The notes under the pieces are model-generated. The model did no database searches. It was not told the origin of the DNA and was given only the letters and a program-made list of their open reading frames with translations. A DNA stretch of 64,000 nucleotides from Rhodanobacteraceae bacterium (lineage in GTDB: Bacteria > Pseudomonadota > Gammaproteobacteria > Xanthomonadales > SZUA-5): positions 186,001 to 250,000 of the forward strand of contig JADJPR010000023.1 in NCBI GenBank assembly GCA_016713135.1, in the 5' to 3' direction. Position 1 is the stretch's first letter; each line of letters begins with the position of its first letter. The translations under genes were made by a program, and so were the position numbers. Positions 1-6,938 of this stretch are shown in pieces.

Positions 1-80
1 CTCCTGCAAAGCCACCCCACCCAGTCCCACGTAAGTCAATCTGACGTACAATCCGAGTATCGCACCCAACCGCTGCCGTC

Positions 81-362
81 ATGTCTGCCCCTTCCGAAGT
101 GCTGCTTCCACGCGGCGAATCCGCCCGGATCAACCTTCGCACCAGCCCTGAAGCCAAGGCGCTGATCGAGCGCGCGGCGGCGTTGATGGGGACCACGGTG
201 TCCAGCTTCCTGCTGCAGAACGCCTACGAGACGGCGCGGCGCGTGGTGGCCGATCACGAGAACCTGATGCTGTCGGCGGAAGCCTTCGACGCCTTCATCG
301 CTGCGGGTGAGCAGCCGCCGCCGCCCAACGAGGACCTGCGCAAACTGCTGGCGCGGCGCTGA
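81..362 (+). CDS. TacA-type (DUF1778) antitoxin
   Basis: A 93-residue protein that looks like a DUF1778/TacA antitoxin, the DNA-binding partner that neutralises a GNAT toxin and usually represses its own operon. The N-terminal part (RINLRTSPEAKALIERAA, about residues 16-34) has the ribbon-helix-helix look of the family. The C-terminal tail is acidic and proline-rich, as expected for the toxin-wrapping segment. The stop codon abuts the ATG of the acetyltransferase gene with no gap. A weak TACAAT-like -10 box lies at 47-52. It heads the five-gene defence operon. Family assignment is from sequence resemblance; autoregulation is inferred. Confidence 0.8.
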   Translation: MSAPSEVLLPRGESARINLRTSPEAKALIERAAALMGTTVSSFLLQNAYETARRVVADHENLMLSAEAFDAFIAAGEQPPPPNEDLRKLLARR

Positions 363-854
363 ATGCCTGCGCGCATCGAACTGCTCGACGGGCAGCACCC
401 ACGCGCCGATTTCGATTGCGGCGTGCCTGCGCTGAACGAGTTCCTGCAGCGTCACGCGGGGCAACAGCAGCGCCGCGGCATCGGCAAGACCTGGGTGGCC
501 GTTGACGACGGGCTGGCGGTGCTGGGATTTGTCACGGTCAGTGCGGGCGGCGTCTCGACTGCCACCTTGCCATCCGACCTGAAGCTACCGCGCTATCCGG
601 TCCCGATCATGCGCATCGGCCGGCTGGCCGTGGACCTGCGTCATCGCGGCCAGGGCATCGGGATGGATCTGCTGTCCTTCGCCCTGCACCTGGCGCTGGA
701 CGTTTCCGCACGCATCGGGCTGTACGCCGTGGTCGTGGATGCCAAGGACGACACGGCCGCCCGCTTTTACCGCCGCCACGGTTTCATCCCTACCCTGGAT
801 GACACCCGCTGCCTGTTCCTTCCCCTTTCCTGGCTGGCGCAAGCGAAACCATGA
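363..854 (+). CDS. TacT-type GNAT acetyltransferase toxin
   Basis: A 163-residue GCN5-related N-acetyltransferase. TacT-family toxins acetylate the amino group of charged aminoacyl-tRNAs and so stop translation. Visible features are the early FDCGVPALNEFLQ segment typical of TacT relatives, the acetyl-CoA loop region RHRGQGIGMDLL (about residues 95-106), and a C-terminal AARFYRRHGF with the conserved tyrosine of the toxin family. It follows the antitoxin directly and its TGA overlaps the hsdM ATG by 4 bp (ATGA), so toxin, antitoxin and methylase are probably co-transcribed. That coupling could addict the cell to the defence operon. The tRNA substrate is inferred from the family. Confidence 0.82.
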   Translation: MPARIELLDGQHPRADFDCGVPALNEFLQRHAGQQQRRGIGKTWVAVDDGLAVLGFVTVSAGGVSTATLPSDLKLPRYPVPIMRIGRLAVDLRHRGQGIGMDLLSFALHLALDVSARIGLYAVVVDAKDDTAARFYRRHGFIPTLDDTRCLFLPLSWLAQAKP

Positions 855-2314
855 TCACCACTGACATCGTCCAGAAGCTCTGGAACCTGTGCAACATCCT
901 CAAGGACGACGGCGTCACCTACCACCAGTACGTGACCGAACTGACCTACCTGTTGTTCCTGAAGATGGCCAAGGAAACCGGCAGCGAGGACCAGATCCCG
1001 GCCGGCCACCGCTGGGATGATCTGGAACAACGCACCGCGCCTGAGCGCCTCGGGCACTACAAGATCACCCTGGTCAAGCTGGGCGAGGAAGGCACGCGGC
1101 TGGTGCAGGAGATCTACGGCAACGCCAGTTCCTTCATCAAGAAGCCGGCAACGCTGTCCACCCTGGTGGCGGAGATCGACAAGCTGGACTGGTACAGCGC
1201 GCGCCAGGAGGGTCTGGGGGATCTCTACGAGGGCCTGCTGGAGAAGAACGCCGCCGAGAAGAAATCCGGGGCAGGGCAGTATTTCACGCCGCGGGTGCTG
1301 ATCGACTCGATGGTGGCGCTGATGCAGCCAACCCTGGACGATGTGATCCAGGATCCGGCGGCCGGCACCGGCGGCTTCCTGATCGCCGCCAACCAATGGC
1401 TGCGCGCCCACGCCGACACCGACGCCTGGACCGAGGCGCAGCAGCGCAAGTACCGCCGCGGCACCTTCTACGGCATGGAGCATGTGCAGGACACGCACCG
1501 GCTGGCGCTGATGAACCTGATGCTGCACGGCCTGGACTCGGACCCCAACGCCGCCGGCATCCGCTACGGCGACACCCTGTCCCCGGACGGCGCCGCGCTG
1601 CCCAAGGCCACGCTGATCCTCACCAACCCGCCCTTCGGCACCAAGAAGGGCGGCGGCCTGCCCAGCCGCGACGACTTCACCTACCCCACCAGCAACAAGC
1701 AGTTCGCCTTCCTGCAGCACATCTACCGCGGCCTCAAACCCGGCGGCCGCGCCGCCGTGGTGCTGCCGGACAATGTGCTGTTCGAGGGCAACATCGGCCG
1801 CCAGATCCGCGCCGACCTGATGGACAAGTGCAATCTGCACACCATCCTGCGCCTGCCCACCGGCATCTTCTACGCCCAGGGCGTCAAGACCAATGTGCTG
1901 TTCTTCACCCGCGGCCACAGCGACAAGGGCAACACCCGCGAGGTCTGGGTCTACGATCTGCGCGCCAACATGGCCCAGTTCGGCAAACGCACCCAACTCA
2001 CCCGCGCCCACTTCGCCGACTTCGAAGCCGCCTTCGGCCCCAACCCCTTCGGCGACGCCTCCGCCCTGGCCCGCCGCCAGGACACCGGCGAGACCGGCCG
2101 CTTCCGTCGATTCACCCGCGAATGGATCGCCGAGCGCGGCGACAACCTCGACATCAGCTGGCTCAAGGACGACAGCGCCGGCAGCAGCGACGATTTGCCC
2201 GAACCGGCCGTGCTGGCGCGCGAGGCAATGGCGGAACTGGAGGGGGCGATGGAGGAGTTGCGGGGGATACTGGCGGAATTGGGGGAGGAGGTTGAGGGGG
2301 AGGTCGGGTTGTGA
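851..2314 (+). CDS. hsdM: Type I restriction-modification methyltransferase subunit HsdM
   Basis: A 487-residue HsdM that would methylate adenine within the type I recognition site as part of an M2S complex. The N-terminal helical domain (about residues 5-130) precedes a methylase core with the SAM-binding motif DPAAGTGGFL near residue 167 and the catalytic motif IV NPPFG near residue 258. Length is normal for the family. The start overlaps tacT and the stop overlaps a GTG that should begin hsdS (2311). No hsdR occurs in the window; the operon continues into an ATPase/DUF4276 pair instead. With hsdS damaged, activity in this strain is uncertain. Confidence 0.95.
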   Translation: MITTDIVQKLWNLCNILKDDGVTYHQYVTELTYLLFLKMAKETGSEDQIPAGHRWDDLEQRTAPERLGHYKITLVKLGEEGTRLVQEIYGNASSFIKKPATLSTLVAEIDKLDWYSARQEGLGDLYEGLLEKNAAEKKSGAGQYFTPRVLIDSMVALMQPTLDDVIQDPAAGTGGFLIAANQWLRAHADTDAWTEAQQRKYRRGTFYGMEHVQDTHRLALMNLMLHGLDSDPNAAGIRYGDTLSPDGAALPKATLILTNPPFGTKKGGGLPSRDDFTYPTSNKQFAFLQHIYRGLKPGGRAAVVLPDNVLFEGNIGRQIRADLMDKCNLHTILRLPTGIFYAQGVKTNVLFFTRGHSDKGNTREVWVYDLRANMAQFGKRTQLTRAHFADFEAAFGPNPFGDASALARRQDTGETGRFRRFTREWIAERGDNLDISWLKDDSAGSSDDLPEPAVLAREAMAELEGAMEELRGILAELGEEVEGEVGL

Positions 2315-3650
2315 GGGAGTTGCCGAAGGAGTGGTGCACAGCGCGAATTCAGGAACTTTGCACGTTGGAGAACGGAAGGGCTTTCAAACCAGCGTGAATG
2401 GACCATCAAGGCGGGCCGATCGCGAATCAAATCTAAACGCACAGACGCTCCCGGATTCAATCACTTCGCTGGATGCACCCCAGCAGGCTCGCCTTCCGGC
2501 GGAGGAACTGCTTTTCGCGAAATGGTCGGCAACTCCCGGAACGTCGTTCGGTGCCCACATCTGGAGCGGCGCGGATGCTGTTTTGAATCAACACATTTTC
2601 CGCGTTGACTTCAATCCGGACTTGGTAGAGAAGCGGTTCTTTAAACACGCGATCAACGAGAAGCTCGCCGAACTTATCGATGTTGCGCACGGCGGAGTCG
2701 GCCTCCGCCATGTCACCAAGGGAGTCTTTGAGCGCACCGAAGTGCCTCTGCCACCGCTCCCCGAACAAGAACGCATCGCCGACAAACTCGATGCCCTGCT
2801 CGCGCGCGTGGACGCCTGCCGCGAACGCTTGGACCGCATCCCCGCCATCCTCAAACGCTTCCGCCAATCCGTCCTCGCCGCCGCCACCAGCGGCGAATTG
2901 ACTCGCGAATGGAGAGAGGAACGGGGTCTGTCTAGCGAATGGAGCACTACTCGTATTGTGGATATTGCATACGTAGGAACGGGCTCGACACCGCTTAGAT
3001 CGAACAGTTCCTATTACGCCGAGTCGGGCACGCCTTGGATAACCAGCTCCGTAACGGGTCTTCCTTTCGTGACTGGTGCTGATGAGTTTGTCACGGATGC
3101 CGCAATCACCGCACATCGGCTCAAGGTATACCCAGTCGGCACTCTTATTGTAGCGCTATACGGAGAGGGCAAGACTCGCGGCCAAGTCACTGAACTGCGC
3201 ATCGCAGCGGCTGTCAATCAGGCCTGTGCCGCGATCTGCGTCGATCAACGCAAGGCTGAGGTCGCGTTCGTACGGCTCGTACTGGAGGCGAACTACTTGC
3301 AAATGCGTGAACTCGCCGAAGGTGGAAACCAACCGAATCTCAACCTCACAAAAATCAAGGAATTCCAATTCTCGCTACCGTCAATTCTCGAACAAAACGA
3401 GATCACTCGCCGAACGACTGAACTGTTTCAAGCCATTTCGAAACTTGAGGTGAGGGTCCGTGCGGTTTCAATTCGTGCATCAAGCCTGACCCCCGCCACC
3501 CTCGCCAAAGCCTTCCGCGGCGAACTGGTCCCGCAGGATCCCAACGACGAACCCGCAGCCGCGCTGCTGGCCCGGATCGCCGCGCAGCGCGATCATGCGC
3601 CGCCCGCTGCGCGCGGTCGCGGCAGAGTCGCCTCCGGAAAGCGTCCATGA
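2311..3650 (+). pseudogene. hsdS: Type I specificity subunit HsdS, 5' end disrupted by frameshifts
   Basis: HsdS directs the methylase to its target through two target-recognition domains. From GTG 2311 the reading starts as a typical HsdS N-terminus (RELPKEWCTARIQELCTLE) but hits TGA at 2395-2397. Homology then resumes in another frame (LNAQTLPD, PGTSFGAHIWSG, then PLPPLPEQERIADKL) and runs to 3650. Between about 2390 and 2525 several short indels are needed to restore a normal sequence, including an extra lysine codon in LLFAKWSATPG. The rest is intact: central helical linker near 2770-2900, second recognition domain near 2935-3400, distal linker to 3560. Expected total length is about 446 residues, normal for HsdS. 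Its last 4 bp overlap the ATPase gene. It could be a decayed gene or a consensus error. Confidence 0.8.
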
Positions 3651-4834
3651 AGATCGAATCGATCCGCCTGAAGAACTACCGCGTTTTCCGCGATGTGCAT
3701 CTGACGGACATCCCGGATTTCCTGGTGGTGGTGGGCGCCAATGGTTCGGGCAAGAGCACGCTGTTCGATGTGTTCGGCTTCCTGCACGATTGCCTGCACG
3801 GCAATGTGCGCCAGGCGCTGGATAGCCGCGGGCGGTTCGCCGAGGTGCTGAGCCGGGATGCCAGCGAGCGGACGATCCTGATCGAGATCCAGTACCGCAT
3901 GGAGATCACCGGCGTAAAGCGGCTGGTGACCTACTCGCTGGAGATCGGCGAGCACCAGGGCGCACCGGTGGTGGAGCGCGAGATCCTGCGCTACAAGCGC
4001 GGCCGGCATGGCTCGCCCTTCCGCTTCCTCGACTTCAAACGCGGTGAGGGCTACGCCATCACCAACGAGGAGGATTTCAGCAAGTCGGACGAGGAACTGA
4101 CCCGCGAAGTGCAGAAGGTCGCGTCTGACACGCTGGCAATCAAGGGCCTCGGCCAGTTCGAGCGCTTCAAGGCGGCGTCAGCATTCCGCCGGCTGATCGA
4201 GTCCTGGCATGTGTCGGACTTCCACATCAGCGCGGCGCGCGGGCGCAAGGAAGCCACGGGCAGCTCCGAGCACTTGTCGGCCACCGGCGACAACCTGCCG
4301 CTGGTCGCGCGGTACTTGTTCGAGCAACACCCGGAGACCTTCGCCACCATCCTGCAGACGATGCAGCGCCGTGTGCCCGGCGTGGCCGGCATCGAGCCAC
4401 GGCTGACCGAAGACGGCTACCTGACCCTGCGCTTCCAAGACGGCAGCTTCAAGACCCCGTTCCTGGACCGCTATGTCTCGGACGGCACCATCAAGATGTT
4501 CGCCTACCTGGTGCTGCTGCACGATCCGCAGCCGCACCCGTTGCTGTGCGTGGAAGAGCCGGAGAACCAGCTCTACCCCACGCTGATGAGCGAGCTGGCC
4601 GAGGAATTCCGCCTGTATGCCAGCCGCGGTGGCCAGGTGCTGGTCTCCACCCACTCGCCCGACTTCCTCAACGCCACCCGCCTGGAAGAAGTCTGCTGGC
4701 TGGTCAAGCAGGACGGCGCCACCCTGATCCACCGCGCGCGCGACAACCCGCAGATCCGCGCCTACATGGAAGACGGCGACCAGATGGGCTACCTGTGGAA
4801 ACAGGGCTTCTTCGAGGGCGCCGATCCGCGATGA
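3647..4834 (+). CDS. ABC/AAA-type ATPase of a putative ATPase-TOPRIM defence pair
   Basis: A 395-residue RecF/SMC-like ABC ATPase. Walker A is GANGSGKS (residues 30-37), a signature-like segment SDGTIKMFAYLVLL lies in the second half, Walker B is CVEEPENQLYP and the switch histidine is in STHSPDFL. The layout matches single-chain predicted ATPases (COG4637-like) that accompany TOPRIM-like effectors. It starts inside the end of hsdS (ATGA overlap) and its own stop overlaps the DUF4276 ATG in the same way, so translation is probably coupled. By analogy with OLD- and PARIS-type systems it would sense invasion and license the effector. That role is inferred, not shown. Confidence 0.85.
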   Translation: MKIESIRLKNYRVFRDVHLTDIPDFLVVVGANGSGKSTLFDVFGFLHDCLHGNVRQALDSRGRFAEVLSRDASERTILIEIQYRMEITGVKRLVTYSLEIGEHQGAPVVEREILRYKRGRHGSPFRFLDFKRGEGYAITNEEDFSKSDEELTREVQKVASDTLAIKGLGQFERFKAASAFRRLIESWHVSDFHISAARGRKEATGSSEHLSATGDNLPLVARYLFEQHPETFATILQTMQRRVPGVAGIEPRLTEDGYLTLRFQDGSFKTPFLDRYVSDGTIKMFAYLVLLHDPQPHPLLCVEEPENQLYPTLMSELAEEFRLYASRGGQVLVSTHSPDFLNATRLEEVCWLVKQDGATLIHRARDNPQIRAYMEDGDQMGYLWKQGFFEGADPR

Positions 4835-5424
4835 GGGAACTGGTCTGCCTGCTGGAAGAGGAATCGGCCAAGGCCATGCTGGAATCCCTGCTGCCACGCA
4901 TGCTGGATCCCAGCATCCGCTGCCGGCTGATCGCCTTCGAGGGCAAGCAGGACCTGGAACGGCAACTCACCCGCAAGGTGCGCGGCTACCAGAACCGCAG
5001 TGCACGCTTCCTGGTGATGCGCGATCAGGACAGCGCCCCGGACTGTCGCCAGGTGAAGGGCAATCTGCTGAAACTCTGCAGCGCCGCCGGCCGCGACGCT
5101 TGCTGCAAGGTCAGGATCGCCTGTCGCGAACTGGAGACGATCTATCTCGCCGACCTCGCGGCGGTCGAATCCGTCAGCGGCATCCGCGGCCTGGCCGGCC
5201 ACCAATCGAAGCGCAAGTATCGCGACCCGGATGCCCTTGGCAACTCCAAGCAGGAGCAGAAGAAGCTCACCGACGGCGCTTACCAGGAAGTCAGCAGCTC
5301 ACGCGAACTGGGCAGGGTCCTGCAACTGGACAACGCCCGCTCCTCCAGCTTCCGGCAACTCCTGGCGGCCATCCGCGCGCTCGAGTCTGAGCTGCTGGCG
5401 CTGCCGGAAGAGTCCACCAACTGA
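4831..5424 (+). CDS. DUF4276 protein, TOPRIM-like putative effector
   Basis: A 197-residue DUF4276 protein. Visible family features are an N-terminal glutamate motif (CLLEEESAK, residues 6-14), an acidic DxD-type motif (VMRDQDSAPD, about residues 64-73) and the family hallmark CRELETIYLADL (about residues 96-107). The Glu plus Asp pattern is what a TOPRIM fold uses to bind metal, so nuclease activity is plausible but unproven. It is translationally coupled to the upstream ATPase by a 4-bp overlap and is the last gene of the operon; repeats and mobile elements follow immediately. Confidence 0.8.
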   Translation: MRELVCLLEEESAKAMLESLLPRMLDPSIRCRLIAFEGKQDLERQLTRKVRGYQNRSARFLVMRDQDSAPDCRQVKGNLLKLCSAAGRDACCKVRIACRELETIYLADLAAVESVSGIRGLAGHQSKRKYRDPDALGNSKQEQKKLTDGAYQEVSSSRELGRVLQLDNARSSSFRQLLAAIRALESELLALPEESTN

Positions 5425-5515
5425 GCAACACCCGAGGTCGTGCGGACGCTGGTCGAAGCGATCACAGCGTGTCGCCATCGCGACCCCACTCGCCGCTCCC
5501 CGAAACCCGCGCGCG

Positions 5516-5820
5516 CCTTCTGCAAACGCTTGCGAGCGTTTGGCGAACCGACGTGACCGTTTGGCGAACCCATGCGACCGTTTGGCGAACCGACGTGATC
5601 GCTTGGCGAACCCATGCGAGCGTTTGCCGACGTCTGCGTTGCCTTTGTGCAAGCCACGCGTGGCTGTGGTGAACGCTGGGTAAGGTTGGTGGAACCCGCG
5701 TGTCGCATCAACGCAGGCATCGGTGCGTTTGCGGCAGCCGCTGGCCGCTTGGTCGAAGGTACGCAGCGCTTGGATGAAGGCATGCGCCGCTTGCGGCAAG
5801 CGGGCGGCGGGTGGGTTGAT
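5516..5820 (+). repeat. Degenerate 21-nt (heptad-coding) tandem repeat tract
   Basis: About 14 consecutive 21-bp units. Four are strong (5537-5620, alternating GACGTGA and CATGCGA versions of a CGTTTGGCGAACC core) and the flanking ones are diverged, for example around 5725-5808 with a TTGG(N)3AAGG pattern. The plus strand reads as LANRRDR/LANPCDR and later LVEGTQR/LDEGMRR heptads, but in different frames interrupted by stops. This suggests a decayed coiled-coil repeat gene or a minisatellite. Open frames on either strand here are too degenerate to call as genes. The rest of the 5425-6306 gap holds a MITE and REP sequences. Confidence 0.65.
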
Positions 5821-5861
5821 CGTTCGTGCCGCCACGATCGGCGTGGTTGTGCATCGAAGCA

Positions 5862-6026
5862 CCTGATTCGTACCAATCCTCATCGCGGGAGCGCCCCAAG
5901 AGCAACAGCGTTTGGACAAGGTCCAAACCCACGCACAGCAAGCTTGCGGCATCTGTGGGTTCGGACCTTGTCCGAACGCTTTTCGCATCGCCGGTCCATC
6001 GGCAATGAGGATTGGTACGAATCAGG
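5862..6026. mobile_element. 165-bp MITE, copy 1
   Basis: Non-autonomous element with about 25-bp terminal inverted repeats beginning CCTGATTCGTACCAATCC. It is flanked by a perfect 8-bp target duplication TCGAAGCA (5854-5861 and 6027-6034). Inside are two hairpins, GTTTGGAC-AAG-GTCCAAAC and GTTCGGAC-CTT-GTCCGAAC. They are near reverse complements of each other and differ by a paired T:A to C:G change. Nearly identical copies lie at 16720 and 18341. No transposase is encoded. Confidence 0.92.
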
Positions 6027-6042
6027 TCGAAGCAAGTCGCGC

Positions 6043-6174
6043 GTAGCCCGGCGGTACGCGCGCAGCGCGTTCCCCGGGTGCTTGCCGCAAGCTCCCCGGC
6101 GGTCAATCGCTGCGCGATAGCGCCCTACGCAATGGTTCCCTGGCGTTGAATCGCTCCGCGATACAACGCCCTAC
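6043..6174. repeat. Cluster of three GTAG-headed REP palindromes
   Basis: One unit on the plus strand (6043-6078, GTAGCCCGG...CCCCGGG) faces two tandem units on the minus strand (6098-6128 and 6142-6174, each GTAGGGCG followed by an imperfect hairpin). A GTAG head next to a GC-rich palindrome is the form recognised by REP-associated tyrosine transposases. A related palindrome lies at 52285 and a remnant of such a transposase at 44844. Confidence 0.6.
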
Positions 6175-6306
6175 GCGGGATCCCGACGAATGGTTTTGCG
6201 CGTCTCAATCCCTGAGATGAACGAAGCCGAATCTCCTCCTCGGCGCCACGCTGGCGCTCCGGAGCGGCAGGGGCCGTGTCCGGTTCCGACGGGAGAGAGA
6301 ACGACG

Positions 6307-6777
6307 ATGCAGAACCTGGTTGCGTTGAACCTGAGTGAGTCCCAGCTGGCTGCGGTGGATGCGGCACTACTGGCTTTGGAAGCCCAGCTGGTGGGGCTGG
6401 TGTCGCTGCCGCCTGGCAGCAAGCGGCGCCTGGCGCAACTGGGCGACAAGTCGGAGGCCTTTTGCCGGCAGACGTTGCGGGTGCTGGGCGAGAACCCGCA
6501 ACTGGTTCCTGCCACCCTGGACGTGGCCCATGCCCAGCAGCAATCGGCCATGCGCGACCAGTTGCGCAACCGGTCCCTGCGCCTGTCGCGCCTGATGTCG
6601 CGGCTGGACGACACCGAGTTTGCCCTCGGCAGCGACGCGCTGCAGGCGGCGAACCAGGGCTATGCGCTGCTCAAGGTGGTGGGCAAGGCCCAGGGTCTGG
6701 ACGGGGTGCGCAAGGATCTCAGCGCCCGCTTTGTCCGGCGCCGCCGACAGCCGTCGGAGGAGACGAGCGCCGCCTGA
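6307..6777 (+). CDS. Conserved-looking small helical protein, function unknown
   Basis: A 156-residue protein with no recognised family. It is predicted almost entirely helical: leucine/alanine-rich N-terminal helices (NLSESQLAAVDAALLALEAQ), a glutamine- and arginine-rich middle (about residues 85-105), and a basic C-terminal tail SARFVRRRRQ. There is no signal peptide or membrane segment, so it is probably cytoplasmic. The ATG at 6307 is chosen over upstream in-frame codons because a GGGAGAGA ribosome-binding site precedes it at a good distance. It is followed by a clear intrinsic terminator and stands alone as a transcription unit. The basic tail could bind nucleic acid, but this is a guess. 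Confidence 0.7.
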   Translation: MQNLVALNLSESQLAAVDAALLALEAQLVGLVSLPPGSKRRLAQLGDKSEAFCRQTLRVLGENPQLVPATLDVAHAQQQSAMRDQLRNRSLRLSRLMSRLDDTEFALGSDALQAANQGYALLKVVGKAQGLDGVRKDLSARFVRRRRQPSEETSAA

Positions 6778-6801
6778 ACGGCGGCTTCCGGATCGCCCTG
6801 A

Positions 6802-6830
6802 AAGGCCGCCATTGGGCGGCTTTTTCTTCT
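6802..6830 (+). terminator. Intrinsic terminator
   Basis: GCCGCC-ATTG-GGCGGC hairpin followed by TTTTTCTTCTT, 25 bp after the stop of the upstream helical protein. Confidence 0.85.
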
Positions 6831-6938
6831 TGCGCGACGGGTTTGCCGCGCACACGCCATCAGTATCCGTTCCCGCGCGACACGGGGCCTTGTCCGCACC
6901 GGTGCATTCGCGCAGCCTCGCTGGCCGGAGGTGCACGC

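Noticed and set aside
1893..2310. Extension of the HsdS frame upstream into hsdM
   Set aside because: The stretch overlaps the methylase core in another frame and has no HsdS similarity; HsdS similarity begins at GTG 2311.
5299..5988. Minus-strand frame with FAKRSRR-type heptads over the 21-nt repeats
   Set aside because: Its ends run into the DUF4276 gene and the MITE, there is no plausible start, and the opposite strand shows equally regular heptads. It is treated as a repeat tract.
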